From the NCBI GenBank assembly GCA_020402945.1, contig JADBYQ010000029.1:1-64000 (forward strand): a stretch of 64,000 nucleotides of DNA, written 5' to 3'. How positions within the stretch are numbered: the first letter of the stretch is position 1; each line of letters begins with the position of its first letter. Shown here piece after piece: positions 16,219 through 25,371 of this stretch. Position numbers and translations under genes: made by a program. Below the pieces are notes generated by a model, which was given only the letters and a program-made list of their open reading frames with translations, had not been told where the DNA came from and made no database searches. Source of the DNA: Cytophagales bacterium. GTDB taxonomy: Bacteria > Bacteroidota > Bacteroidia > Cytophagales > Cyclobacteriaceae.

Positions 16219-17436
16219 ATGGTCGGTAATCCCTCCTCATCTGGCTCGATGGAATTCTACAACGATAACACCAATCTAAAGTGGATTATTTTGGCCGTAT
16301 CAGTCATCATCAGCGGTGGAACAATTCTATTTACTAAAATACTCGTTGATCAGTTAAAAGAACGCGAGAAGAATCAAGTACAGCTCTTTGCAAAAGCGAT
16401 CGAGTATAGTAACAATGATACTGAGAATGAAATTCTCTTTATCACAGAAGAGATCATTTACAAAAACAACTCGATACCTACCATCCTGCTGGACGAAAAA
16501 AATAACATCACTTTCTATCGCAATATCGATATCGATTCTTCTTGGAGCAAAGGAGAACAGGCGCGGGTTCTAAAAGACGAGTTGGAAGATATGAAGAAAG
16601 CATATCCACCTATCGACATAGTTTTGAAAGACCCGATTAGTCAAGAAGTATTTGCCACGCAAAAAGTATATTATAAAAATTCTTTCCTGCTTGCCGAGCT
16701 CACGATCTTTCCTTACATCGAAACTTCGATCTTGGCAATTTTTGGATTTATCGCTTACTTGGCATTTAGTTATTCAAAGACTTCTGAACAAAATCGTGTT
16801 TGGGTAGGACTTGCCAAAGAAACTGCACATCAGATTGGCACTCCCCTTTCGTCATTAATGGCATGGATAGAAGTGTTGCGAGAAGATCCCGAACTAAAAA
16901 ATAAAAGTTTTGTAGACGAACTAGATAGGGATATTCGGAAACTACGGGTGGTCACTGAACGGTTTTCTAGTATCGGATCGACACCCGTGCTAAAAAAAGA
17001 AAACATTTTTCATCTGGTAAACAACGTTGTCAGCTATCTTCAGCCAAGACTTTCTTCAAAAGTAAAAATCGAAGTATACACATTGTCGGAAAATATTCAG
17101 GCCAACGTTCATGCACCTTTATTTGAGTGGGTGTTGGAAAACCTTTGTAAGAATGCAGTAGATGCCATGGAAAATACAGGCACAATTGCAATAAAGATTT
17201 TAAGAGGAAGCGACCGCAAGGTATTGATTGATATTTCTGACACGGGAAAAGGCATCCCAAAAAAGCTTATCCAAAGTGTGTTTAAGCCCGGCTTTACCAC
17301 GAAGAAAAGAGGGTGGGGGTTAGGTCTAGCTCTCGCTAAAAGAATTATAGAAATGTATCACGAAGGGAAAATATTTGTCAAATCATCAGACGAAGCCCAA
17401 GGGACGACTTTTCGTATTGTATTAAAAAGTGCTTAA
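16219..17436 (+). CDS. Membrane-bound sensor histidine kinase (orphan)
   Basis: A 405-residue kinase (start 16219, or ATG 16249). Two membrane helices (about 21-45 and 163-185) enclose a periplasmic sensor domain of about 115 residues. The H-box is KETAHQIGTPLSSLM with His204, the N-box ENLCKNAVDAMENTG, G1 DTGKGIPKK, F-box FKPGFTTKKRG and G2 GWGLGLALAKRI. There is no HAMP domain or receiver domain, and no response regulator is near, so its partner is unknown. It starts shortly after the terminator of the ABC exporter and thus likely has its own promoter. Confidence 0.85.
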   Translation: MVGNPSSSGSMEFYNDNTNLKWIILAVSVIISGGTILFTKILVDQLKEREKNQVQLFAKAIEYSNNDTENEILFITEEIIYKNNSIPTILLDEKNNITFYRNIDIDSSWSKGEQARVLKDELEDMKKAYPPIDIVLKDPISQEVFATQKVYYKNSFLLAELTIFPYIETSILAIFGFIAYLAFSYSKTSEQNRVWVGLAKETAHQIGTPLSSLMAWIEVLREDPELKNKSFVDELDRDIRKLRVVTERFSSIGSTPVLKKENIFHLVNNVVSYLQPRLSSKVKIEVYTLSENIQANVHAPLFEWVLENLCKNAVDAMENTGTIAIKILRGSDRKVLIDISDTGKGIPKKLIQSVFKPGFTTKKRGWGLGLALAKRIIEMYHEGKIFVKSSDEAQGTTFRIVLKSA

Positions 17437-17453
17437 CGGCTTAGGTTCCGTTA

Positions 17454-18341
17454 TCACAGGCTTTTCCATAAATAAAGTGTTGCGTACGCCTCCCAACCTT
17501 TGTACTTTTTAAAAATTCGTTTGACTTGATCTAAGGTCGGTTTCGATTTCATTTTTTTCAAATTCTTAATCGCATTGTGAACACCTGCGTCTTCTAACGG
17601 GAAGGCCTCCGGATATCGAAATGTTTTCATCAGTGCATAATTGGCCGTCCAGTTCCCAACTCCTTTTATACTCATCAATTTCTCCTTAGCCGCTTGAAAG
17701 GGCAGTTTCTTTAGTTTCTCCTTGGTGATCTCTCCACTCAAAAAGGCCTGAGCAATTAACACCACGTACTTGCTTTTTTGTCGTGAGAATTGAAGCGGCA
17801 AAAGGTGTTCATCAGAAAGGATTGAAACTACCTGTGGTGTGGGGAATAAATAGTATACCCTACCGTCAACAGTATGCTTTTCACCAAATTGCTCTACAAA
17901 TCGTTGTTTTAAGGTGTATGCAAACTGAAGATTAATTTGCTGACCTATCACCGCCCACACCAACGACTCAAACAAATCAGGTTGCCCAATGATGCGATAG
18001 CCAAAATATTCCTTTACTAATGGACCTAATAACTTATCATCCTTAACAAGGGCATAAAACGGTTTCAGGTCCGCATCCAGGTCAAACCATTCCTTAATAA
18101 ACAGAATAAGTTGTTCCTTTTCAGATTGTTGCAGTGGTATGCCGCTAACTACTCTTACTTGTAGTTGGTTGGATTTCTCTTGGATCAGTTCAAATACAAT
18201 TTTTTTTGATCCGATTTCAATCATTTTTGAAACGTGATTATCATCTACAAAATGCAAAAGCTCTTTTGGTGAACGTTGAAGAAACTCAACTGACCTTTTA
18301 AAACTGAACTCATCGAAAACCGGAATATGAAAAGACTCCAT
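17454..18341 (-). CDS. alkA: DNA-3-methyladenine glycosylase II (AlkA-like)
   Basis: HhH-GPD base-excision glycosylase that removes alkylated purines. A 295-residue protein with an N-terminal beta domain (1-110), VWAVIGQQINLQFA (the HhH-GPD core start), and the helix-hairpin-helix LMSIKGVGNWTANYALM followed by the catalytic aspartate in FPLEDAGV (Asp251). It neighbours two other alkylation-damage genes on the opposite strand (18495 and 18796), which fits a repair cluster. Confidence 0.85.
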   Translation of the reverse strand: MESFHIPVFDEFSFKRSVEFLQRSPKELLHFVDDNHVSKMIEIGSKKIVFELIQEKSNQLQVRVVSGIPLQQSEKEQLILFIKEWFDLDADLKPFYALVKDDKLLGPLVKEYFGYRIIGQPDLFESLVWAVIGQQINLQFAYTLKQRFVEQFGEKHTVDGRVYYLFPTPQVVSILSDEHLLPLQFSRQKSKYVVLIAQAFLSGEITKEKLKKLPFQAAKEKLMSIKGVGNWTANYALMKTFRYPEAFPLEDAGVHNAIKNLKKMKSKPTLDQVKRIFKKYKGWEAYATLYLWKSL

Positions 18342-18494
18342 ACCACAATACTAGAAAATTATTTTCCTATAAAAATACCGCATCACTAAAACAGCAAGAA
18401 TCGGGTTTTACAGATTCACGGTGAGCTCTACGTTTACCATATGATTGATTTGACATTGATTCGATGGGGCGAAACGTATCTTTCTCATTTGTAT

Positions 18495-18773
18495 ATGATC
18501 GCACATGAAAAACTAACAACGAGTGAGTTGGTCAGGCTCCTAAAAAGTAAAAAAATAGTATTAGCAGGAAACAAGAAGCTCAAAATCTATGGTTCGCTCG
18601 ACTGTCGATCGGGCAAGAGAATGAAAAAAATGAATCGTGTATTCTTTACAAGTCAAAAAGAAGCAACTGAATTAGGTTATCGACCTTGTGGCCATTGCAT
18701 GAAAATCGACTATGTGTTTTGGAAAGAGAGCAAGAAACAGGTTGAATCCGAGAGACGGAAACGCCAAATTTGA
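18495..18773 (+). CDS. Stand-alone Ada-type metal-binding domain protein
   Basis: A 92-residue protein from ATG 18495 (an upstream ATG at 18441 is less family-like). KLKIYGSLDCRSGKRMKKMNRVFF and LGYRPCGHCMK match the Ada methylphosphotriester-repair zinc domain. In Escherichia coli Ada the zinc is held by four cysteines (C-x3-C...C-x2-C); here the first (in LDC) and the final pair (PCGHC) are present, but the second position is Lys. It may therefore not bind zinc in the same way. It precedes the AraC-methyltransferase gene by 22 nt and probably forms an operon with it. Confidence 0.7.
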   Translation: MIAHEKLTTSELVRLLKSKKIVLAGNKKLKIYGSLDCRSGKRMKKMNRVFFTSQKEATELGYRPCGHCMKIDYVFWKESKKQVESERRKRQI

Positions 18774-18795
18774 TCCATCAAAAAATAATATCTTT

Positions 18796-19641
18796 ATGAT
18801 AATGATCGAAGACAAAATAAATTACCTGCGAATAGAGCAGGCTATTCAGTACTTGGAGAAAAACTTTCACCGCCAACCAGAGTTGGATGAGGTGGCGGAA
18901 AAAGTACATCTTTCTCCTTTTCATTTTCAACGAATCTTTACGGAGTGGGGGGGTATAAGCCCAAAACGTTTTCTCCAATTCCTGACTGTTGATTTTCTAA
19001 AAAGCAAATTAACGCAAACCAAAAATCTAGTCGATGCGGCAGAAGCAGCAGGGCTTTCGAGTCAATCACGTGTATACGATTTGTTTACCACATTGGAGGC
19101 TGTCACTCCGCAGGAATACAAAATGCGCGGTGCGGGCATACGAATAGAGTATGGCTTTCACGAAACGCAATTTGGACTTGCTCTACTTGGTGTTACTGAA
19201 CGAGGCGTTTGCTGGCTGTCGTTTATCACGACCGATGAAGATCCCAACTACGAACTTGAAAAAATGAAAGAACATTGGGATCACTCCATTTTTCATCATG
19301 ATCAAGAACTAACGGCCAGTATCACCGATTCCATTTTTGGTCAAAGATCTCCATCGAAAAAATTACATGTATTTGTTAAGGGCACCAACTTTCAAGTAAA
19401 AGTTTGGGAAGCTCTTTTGCGATTGCCCTTAGGAAGCGTAACTACGTATCAGGGAATAGCAGAGAAAATACAAAATCCAAAAGCGATGCAAACTGTGGGC
19501 TCCGCGGTTGGTTCCAACCACATCGCCTATCTAATTCCATGTCATCGCGTCATTCGCAAAGATGGAATTCTGGGAGAATACCGTTGGAATTCAACACGTA
19601 AAAAAAGCATCATCGGCTGGGAAATGGCAAAAGCGAGTTGA
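18796..19641 (+). CDS. AraC-type regulator fused to O6-methylguanine-DNA methyltransferase (Ada/Ogt-like)
   Basis: A 281-residue protein from ATG 18796. Residues about 8-105 form an AraC-type HTH (LDEVAEKVHLSPFHFQRIFTEWGGISPKRF). The C-terminal half is the suicidal methyltransferase: FQVKVWEALLRLPLGSVTTYQGIA, GSAVGSN and the active site IPCHRVIRK with Cys249. The N-terminal zinc domain of classical Ada is absent but is encoded by the gene just upstream. Likely function is direct reversal of O6-alkylguanine and regulation of repair genes. Confidence 0.88.
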   Translation: MIMIEDKINYLRIEQAIQYLEKNFHRQPELDEVAEKVHLSPFHFQRIFTEWGGISPKRFLQFLTVDFLKSKLTQTKNLVDAAEAAGLSSQSRVYDLFTTLEAVTPQEYKMRGAGIRIEYGFHETQFGLALLGVTERGVCWLSFITTDEDPNYELEKMKEHWDHSIFHHDQELTASITDSIFGQRSPSKKLHVFVKGTNFQVKVWEALLRLPLGSVTTYQGIAEKIQNPKAMQTVGSAVGSNHIAYLIPCHRVIRKDGILGEYRWNSTRKKSIIGWEMAKAS

Positions 19642-19684
19642 GGCAAGAAGCCTAATCTTCTTATATTGAAGACGATTCATTAAT

Positions 19685-20803
19685 ATGGAAAATTTTCAAC
19701 AACCCGCCTCTCAGATTAAACGTGTGCTACTCCCAGGTATTATTTTACAATCTGTCTTGATTGGTGGCGGTTATGCTACGGGGCGTGAGATTGTAGAATA
19801 CGGAGGAAAATTTGGAGCCAGTGGTTGGATCAGTGGGCTTGCTATCTTTTTTGGATTCTCCCTTATTTCTATTTTATCAATGGAGGCATGCCGTCAGTGG
19901 CAAGTGTATGATTACAAATCCTTGTTAAAAAAAATGGTTGGCAAAGGATGGATAGCCTACGAAATTACCTACCTGTTGTTGGCGATCTTGATCATCGCAG
20001 TGATGGCTGCCGCTGCTGGAGAAATATTAAATAATACGCTGGGTTTTAATCAATGGGTGGGTGTGATGTTAATTGTGGTGTTGGTTGGGTTTCTCAATTA
20101 CAAAGGAGATAAGGTGATCACCAAACTGGAAACGATTGGAACAATTGCTCTATTCAGTGCGTACATCATTTTTTCAATTGCCGTATTTAGCACCCGAGGT
20201 TCAGCGATTGCCGATGTGTTTACCAACTGGGATAGCAGCTATTTGCCAGATGCGCCACACTTCGGCCTGTTGGTTTGGACAGGGATTCTTTATGTTGGCT
20301 ATAACCTGGCTGTTTACCCTGCCTCGTTTTTTACCTATCGAAATATTCGTTCACGCAAAGAAAGTATTGCGGCTGGGTTTATTTCCGGTGCGCTGATGAC
20401 GATTCCATGGTTCCTCACCTACTTTGCTCTGCTATCTTATTACCCAAGTCAAGAGGTGCTGGCCTCTACTGTTCCCTGGCTTAAAATGTTGGAGCCTTTT
20501 CATACAGTAATGATTGTCATTTTTGGAGTGGTGGTGGGCTGGACATTAGTTGAAACCGCCACAGGAATGATTCACGCTTTCATTCATCGCATTGAAAACG
20601 AAGTTGCCGAGCGAAGTGCTGAACCCATGAAAAAGATTCACAAGGCGTATATTTCTACTGCCGCGTTAGTCGCTTCGCTAGTGCTCGCACAAGTCGGAAT
20701 CATTGATCTGGTAGCGAAAGGGTATGAAATGATGGCTTATGCAATGATCGCTGTTTATGGGTTACCGCTCTTGTTCAATTCAAAAAGGCTGCTATTTAAA
20801 TAA
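19685..20803 (+). CDS. YkvI-family membrane transporter
   Basis: A 372-residue integral membrane protein with about ten helices. RVLLPGIILQSVLIGGGYATGREIVEYG is the conserved first helix of the YkvI group within the LeuT-fold amino-acid transporter superfamily; the broken-helix GGGYATG is the substrate/ion-binding site position. Substrate is unknown. It follows the repair genes in the same direction and converges on the ethanolamine-type operon. Confidence 0.75.
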   Translation: MENFQQPASQIKRVLLPGIILQSVLIGGGYATGREIVEYGGKFGASGWISGLAIFFGFSLISILSMEACRQWQVYDYKSLLKKMVGKGWIAYEITYLLLAILIIAVMAAAAGEILNNTLGFNQWVGVMLIVVLVGFLNYKGDKVITKLETIGTIALFSAYIIFSIAVFSTRGSAIADVFTNWDSSYLPDAPHFGLLVWTGILYVGYNLAVYPASFFTYRNIRSRKESIAAGFISGALMTIPWFLTYFALLSYYPSQEVLASTVPWLKMLEPFHTVMIVIFGVVVGWTLVETATGMIHAFIHRIENEVAERSAEPMKKIHKAYISTAALVASLVLAQVGIIDLVAKGYEMMAYAMIAVYGLPLLFNSKRLLFK

Positions 20804-20891
20804 TACACATGATTGCTGTAATGGCGATTGGTTCGCCAACCTTAAAAGTGGTGAAGGGTAATCTGGCAGAGCTGCTGAAGAATGAGTAAGA

Positions 20892-22256
20892 TTATCCCCT
20901 CAAATGATACGCCTTCGTCTTCGTAAAAGCTCTTAATCCAGCATGTGAAAGCGTAGCCCCAAAACCCGAATGATTCCGTCCACTCCAGGGCAAGGCAGCA
21001 CTTACACGATCGCAGCAATTCCAGTAGCCAGTGCCTGAATTAATTTGTTCTAAAATATTCTCTGCCCGCGATTGGTTGTTAGAATAGACTGCTGCGGTCA
21101 ATCCGTATTCAGTATCCTTCATCAACTCAATAGCTTCATCATCACTCTTCACTTTCATGATGCCTATGATAGGGCCAAATGATTCTTCACGCATCATACT
21201 CATTTGATGAGTGGCATTGGTGATTACAGTTGGTTCGAAATAATATCCTGTACCGTCAATACGCTTTCCTCCCACCAGAACCTTGCTCCCCTTTTGAACG
21301 GCATCTTGAACCTGCGTTTCAAGAAAACTAAGTTGATCTTTTCTACTCAACGGACCAATGTAAACACCTGCCTCCGTTGGTTTTCCAATCTTCCATGATT
21401 TTACCTCTTTGATGAATTCATCAATGTATTGATCGTACACTTTTTCATGCACGTAAATCCGTTCCACCGCACAGCAACTCTGGCCGTTGTTGTAGAATGC
21501 TCCATCTGCCGTGCTGGCAGCAACTGCTTTTATGTCAGCAACATCATCAGCCACATACAATGGGTCTTTGCCTCCTAACTCCAGTTGGCAGGGCACCATC
21601 TTAGGCGCGACTTTCTCGTAAATGTATTTTCCGGTTTTGTAGGATCCGGTGAAAAAGTAACCATTAAATGGAAGCTCCAATAAAAGTTCACCTACACTTC
21701 TTGCGCCAACCGCAACATGAAACACATCGTTGGGTACACCAGCTTGCTTCAGAAGTCTTTCAATTTCCAATCCCGTTAACGTAGAATATTCAGAAGGTTT
21801 ATACATCACAGTATTCCCTGCCAACAAAGCAGGAACAAAAACATTTACCCCTACGAGGTAAGGGTAGTTCCAGGCTGAGATATTGCAGACTACCCCCAAC
21901 GGCTCGTATGAAATCCGTTCCGTGAGGTTTTCTTCTTGTGTCATCACCTCATCCGACAAATATTTTGCAGCATGATCGGTCAGCCATTTGATGCGCGCCC
22001 GAGCTCCATTGATTTCATTGCGAGATTGCTGCAGGGGCTTACCCACTTCCGATGTAAGGATAGAAGCCAACGATTCGATATTCATCTCCAACAAATCGGA
22101 AAAAGTTCGGAGAATTTCAGTTCGTTCTGCCAGTGTAACTTTTTGCCAATTGACTTGGGCAGCTTGCAACAACTTGAACTTTTGATTGACAGAATCAGGT
22201 GAATCTTCCTGAATATCTCGAATAATTTCTTCGGTAGTCGGATTAACGATTTTCAT
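20892..22256 (-). CDS. NAD(P)-dependent aldehyde dehydrogenase (predicted gamma-glutamyl-aminoaldehyde dehydrogenase)
   Basis: A 454-residue ALDH. The general base Glu226 (LELGGKDP) and the nucleophile Cys261 (NNGQSCCAVER) are present, as is SAWNYPY and the FTGSYKTGK nucleotide loop. It is the last gene of a minus-strand operon with a glutamine-synthetase-like ligase, an Fe-alcohol dehydrogenase and a C26 hydrolase. In that setting I infer that it oxidises a gamma-glutamylated aminoaldehyde to the acid, as PuuC does in the putrescine route. It starts 9 nt after the stop of the hydrolase gene. A succinate-semialdehyde or other specificity cannot be excluded. Confidence 0.85.
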   Translation of the reverse strand: MKIVNPTTEEIIRDIQEDSPDSVNQKFKLLQAAQVNWQKVTLAERTEILRTFSDLLEMNIESLASILTSEVGKPLQQSRNEINGARARIKWLTDHAAKYLSDEVMTQEENLTERISYEPLGVVCNISAWNYPYLVGVNVFVPALLAGNTVMYKPSEYSTLTGLEIERLLKQAGVPNDVFHVAVGARSVGELLLELPFNGYFFTGSYKTGKYIYEKVAPKMVPCQLELGGKDPLYVADDVADIKAVAASTADGAFYNNGQSCCAVERIYVHEKVYDQYIDEFIKEVKSWKIGKPTEAGVYIGPLSRKDQLSFLETQVQDAVQKGSKVLVGGKRIDGTGYYFEPTVITNATHQMSMMREESFGPIIGIMKVKSDDEAIELMKDTEYGLTAAVYSNNQSRAENILEQINSGTGYWNCCDRVSAALPWSGRNHSGFGATLSHAGLRAFTKTKAYHLRG

Positions 22257-22265
22257 TTTGTTGAT

Positions 22266-22961
22266 TTATAAATCTCTCACTTGATCTAGAAAACTTTTCT
22301 TAATGTTGGTCGTCAATGGGCTTGATTGATCGTTCATCCGCTCGGGATGCCATTGAACTAACATTAAATAAGGTCGGTTCTTAGGGTCCATTCGCTCTAA
22401 GCCTTCTATCACTCCGTCTTGGGAAAAGCAATTGGCCACCAAACCCCTGCCTACATGTTTCACCGATTGGTGATGGGCGCTGTTCACTTCTCCTTCTACT
22501 TTTGAAGAAATTTTGTTCATCTGACTATGTGGATCGATTGAGATAGTGTGATATCGATCTCTCCCCTCGCCAAATTTGGAGTGATTAAATTTTCCAAAAG
22601 ACGGTAGGTCGGGAATCAATGTGCCGCCAAAAAACACATTCGTGATTTGAAGTCCCCGACAAATGCCCAGCAAGGGTATATTATTTTGCTGGGTATAGTT
22701 AATTACACTTAAATCAAATTCGTCTCTTCTCTCATCTACATCATCCGGATAACAAAATTGCAGTAACTCGGGCTTGTTATAAAAACGAGGGTGAACATCT
22801 TCTCCCCCTGTTAACAAAACCCCGTGGCATTTCTTGATCTCCTCAAAGTCATTGAGTGCATAGCCTAACTTGATCACCTCCACATCTGCATCTTGAGATA
22901 TCCAGGCCGCATACTTGTCATATTTACTGCAATCAGCAACGCCTATCGTTATCTTTTTCAT
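22266..22961 (-). CDS. Class I glutamine-amidotransferase-like gamma-glutamyl hydrolase (peptidase C26, PuuD-like)
   Basis: A 231-residue hydrolase. LLTGGEDVHP, LGICRGLQITN (nucleophile Cys101), AHHQSVKHVG and VQWHPERM complete the Cys-His-Glu triad of the C26 family. PuuD in Escherichia coli cleaves gamma-glutamyl-GABA; here the likely substrate is the gamma-glutamyl acid produced by the adjacent dehydrogenases. It begins 2 nt after the stop of the alcohol dehydrogenase gene, implying tight translational coupling. Confidence 0.85.
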   Translation of the reverse strand: MKKITIGVADCSKYDKYAAWISQDADVEVIKLGYALNDFEEIKKCHGVLLTGGEDVHPRFYNKPELLQFCYPDDVDERRDEFDLSVINYTQQNNIPLLGICRGLQITNVFFGGTLIPDLPSFGKFNHSKFGEGRDRYHTISIDPHSQMNKISSKVEGEVNSAHHQSVKHVGRGLVANCFSQDGVIEGLERMDPKNRPYLMLVQWHPERMNDQSSPLTTNIKKSFLDQVRDL

Positions 22962-22963
22962 TT

Positions 22964-24112
22964 TTACAGCGCCTTCAAATACAACTGCTTAAAATCTTCT
23001 CTACTCACCGGTTTTGGATTATTAGGATGCGCAAAATCGGCAATGGCTAAGTCTGCCAAAGTTTCTATATGCTCAGGCTTGACACCAATCGCGCTAAGTT
23101 TATGAGGGATATTGATTTTCGAATTCAGGTCAAATAAATATTCAACAACCGCTTTACCGTATTGCTCCTTCAATTCCAGTGTACTTGCAATTCGTTTGAA
23201 CTTATTTTCAAATCCTTCGATGTTGAATTCCATCCCGTAAGGAATATTAACTGCATTCGCCAACCCATGGTGAGTATCGAGCAGCGATGAAAGCGGATGC
23301 GCTAATGAATGCACTACGCCTAACCCTTTTTGAAAGGCGATGGCACCCATCAACGATGCAATCAACATCTTGCTACGCGATTCCAGATCTGGTTTATTCA
23401 CCGCTGTTTCCAGCGATTGATGAATCAGTGATATTCCTTCCAACGCAATTCCTTCACAAAGCGGGTGCGGCATCTTTGCTATATATGCTTCCATGTTGTG
23501 AGTCAATGCGTCCATGCCGGTAGCAGCCGTGATGAACGCTGGAAGTTCCATCGTTAACAACGGGTCAGCAAAAATGATTTTTGCCAAGAGTTTAGGTGAA
23601 AAAAGAATTTTCTTTTGATGCGTTACATCATCTGCAATGATGGCACTGCGCCCGACTTCGCTGCCGGTTCCTGCGGTAGTAGGAATGGTAATAAAATGTG
23701 GTACTTCATTGGTCACAAATACATCGCCTCCAATCAGATCATCATACTTAAATAAATCCTCGCGGTGATTGATTCGTAAAAGTATGGCACGTGCCACATC
23801 GATGGCTGCCCCTCCGCCAATTCCAATGATGGAATCGCGTTTCGTATCGTCAAATACATCTGTGCCTTTGTACACGTCCGACTTCACCGGATTTTTATGG
23901 ATATCTGAAAACACTTCTACAGAAATATTCTTTGCCTTCAAACTCTCCACCATTTTTTTGAAGAATGGAAGTTGCGCTACGGTAGGATCAGTTACAACCA
24001 GCGGCTTTGATAAATTATTCTTAACGAGATAATCAGGCAACTCATTGCTGGAACCGGCACCAAAACGGATGGTGGTAGGAAAATTGTATTGATAGATTTT
24101 GTCGAAGGTCAT
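22964..24112 (-). CDS. Iron-containing alcohol dehydrogenase
   Basis: A 382-residue group III alcohol dehydrogenase. The N-terminal FGAGSSNELPDYL and PTTAGTGSEVGRSAII are the NAD-binding family motifs. Metal ligands are supplied by MDALTHNMEAYIA and GVVHSLAHPLSSLLDTHHGLANA. In operon context (ethanolamine-type permease, glutamine-synthetase-like ligase, aldehyde dehydrogenase, C26 hydrolase) I infer oxidation of a gamma-glutamylated amino alcohol. A decayed 5' fragment of a second such gene lies at 24731-24789, with a hypothetical gene between the two. Confidence 0.88.
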   Translation of the reverse strand: MTFDKIYQYNFPTTIRFGAGSSNELPDYLVKNNLSKPLVVTDPTVAQLPFFKKMVESLKAKNISVEVFSDIHKNPVKSDVYKGTDVFDDTKRDSIIGIGGGAAIDVARAILLRINHREDLFKYDDLIGGDVFVTNEVPHFITIPTTAGTGSEVGRSAIIADDVTHQKKILFSPKLLAKIIFADPLLTMELPAFITAATGMDALTHNMEAYIAKMPHPLCEGIALEGISLIHQSLETAVNKPDLESRSKMLIASLMGAIAFQKGLGVVHSLAHPLSSLLDTHHGLANAVNIPYGMEFNIEGFENKFKRIASTLELKEQYGKAVVEYLFDLNSKINIPHKLSAIGVKPEHIETLADLAIADFAHPNNPKPVSREDFKQLYLKAL

Positions 24113-24131
24113 CTTATATTATATTTATTAA

Positions 24132-24677
24132 TTAATCTACTATACCACTATAATACCTTATGTTAGGTAGCTCCTTCCTGGCGGGATCATCTATTCCACA
24201 AAAAGTTTCGATAACATTAATCATTTTTCTCCGATCCCAACCTCCGGTGTCAAATTGTCTTAGTACGCGTTTCCCTTTGGAGAAGATATCAAGCGTATAT
24301 CTATTTGACGACATCGGAATCACATTCATTTCGATTTTTGCTATTTTAAGTTCAATAGAAATTGACTTTTCAATTCCTTTATCAAAAAAATCAACAATCA
24401 TAATTCTATCACTAGTCGAAATTCTAAAGATAAAAATTGAGCCTCTTTTTACTTTAGGAATGACATAAATGGTCATAGGTATCAAGAAAGCAATTATTGA
24501 AAATAAGTAAACGTTTTGTGTTGTCTCAATTAAAGAAGATGTAAATAGTATTAAGAAAAAATTGAGCGAAAGAATATAGTAAAGACTAAATCTTACATGC
24601 TCCCAAATCCTTTCTTTAAATTTCGGTACTAAATCAATGTAGATTGCCTTATTAATTTGTAATTCGTCCTGTTTCAT
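24132..24677 (-). CDS. Hypothetical membrane protein, PH-domain-like pattern
   Basis: A 181-residue protein not recognised as a defined family. Two adjacent hydrophobic helices (ILSLNFFLILFTSSLI and VYLFSIIAFLIPMTIYVI, about 34-74) are followed by a soluble C-terminal half with beta-strand periodicity, as in membrane-anchored PH-like (bPH) proteins. The DNA is more AT-rich than the neighbouring operon genes. It separates the intact alcohol dehydrogenase from a 5' remnant of another copy and is probably a later insertion. Confidence 0.6.
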   Translation of the reverse strand: MKQDELQINKAIYIDLVPKFKERIWEHVRFSLYYILSLNFFLILFTSSLIETTQNVYLFSIIAFLIPMTIYVIPKVKRGSIFIFRISTSDRIMIVDFFDKGIEKSISIELKIAKIEMNVIPMSSNRYTLDIFSKGKRVLRQFDTGGWDRRKMINVIETFCGIDDPARKELPNIRYYSGIVD

Positions 24678-24730
24678 TTGCTATTTCCTATGGCGAATAT
24701 TTATCATCAATAACAATCAACGTTGCACGA

Positions 24731-24789
24731 GCCAGCACCAAACCGATGGTGGTGGGAAAATTGTACTGGTAGAACTTGTCGAAGGTCAT
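24731..24789 (-). pseudogene. 5' remnant of a second Fe-alcohol dehydrogenase
   Basis: From the ATG at 24787-24789 the minus strand reads MTFDKFYQYNFPTTI and, after one missing base, RFGAGS, nearly the same as the start of the intact gene at 24112. Most DNA differences are third-position changes (AAG/AAA, TAC/TAT, CAG/CAA, CCC/CCT), so the copy diverged as a functional gene before truncation. Nothing of the remaining ~360 codons is present. Confidence 0.75.
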
Positions 24790-24814
24790 AGTTCGTTAGT
24801 ACTAAATGAGGGAT

Positions 24815-25366
24815 TCATTTTCCTTTTGTTTTGAAACCAATTTCCTTTCTTGGTTCTTGGTCTTGGTTTAAAAGCTGCTTGAGCGCTTTAAAAATAATCT
24901 GAATTTCTTCCTCATGTTTTTTAGATTTTTCGTCATGTTGAAGAAGTTTTTTTTCGATCCGTTCCATCTTAATCAGCAGGTCTTGATGTGTAAGAAGCGT
25001 CTCCCTTATTCTTGTGAATATTCGGATTATTTGAATATTCACATCAATCGCTGTTTTGCTACCCAAAACGCTTGAAAGCATTGCCACACCTTGTTCTGTG
25101 AAACAAAATGGTGGATAACGTAAGCCTTTCTTGTCTTCTTTGGAGATGCCAAATTGGCTTCTCCAATCCTGGAGCTCACCTTGGCTCATCTCAAACATAA
25201 AATCCTCTGGAAACCGTTCAGAATTTCTTTTTACCTGCCTTTTCAATTGGCCAGTCTCGACCCCGTACATATCCGCCAAATCTCTATCCAACATCACCTT
25301 TTTGCCGCGGATGCGGTAGATTTTGTTGATAACGGTTTCGTCAGTAATAGCTATCGACTTACTCAT
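24815..25366 (-). CDS. ORF6N domain-containing DNA-binding protein
   Basis: A 183-residue protein with the ORF6N domain (VINKIYRIRGKKVMLDRDLADMYGVETGQLKRQVKRN, about 9-45), then RYPPFCFTEQGVAMLSSVL and a C-terminal coiled coil (ERIEKKLLQHDEKSKKHEEEIQIIFKALKQLL). ORF6N proteins are common on phages and other mobile DNA and are thought to bind DNA. It begins 5 nt after the stop of the glutamine-synthetase-like gene, within an otherwise metabolic operon, and is likely an insertion. Confidence 0.85.
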   Translation of the reverse strand: MSKSIAITDETVINKIYRIRGKKVMLDRDLADMYGVETGQLKRQVKRNSERFPEDFMFEMSQGELQDWRSQFGISKEDKKGLRYPPFCFTEQGVAMLSSVLGSKTAIDVNIQIIRIFTRIRETLLTHQDLLIKMERIEKKLLQHDEKSKKHEEEIQIIFKALKQLLNQDQEPRKEIGFKTKGK

Positions 25367-25371
25367 TGGTG

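Noticed and set aside
20810-20890. 26-codon ORF MIAVMAIGSPTLK..LLKNE
   Set aside because: Too short and featureless to call; possibly a gene scar between convergent genes.
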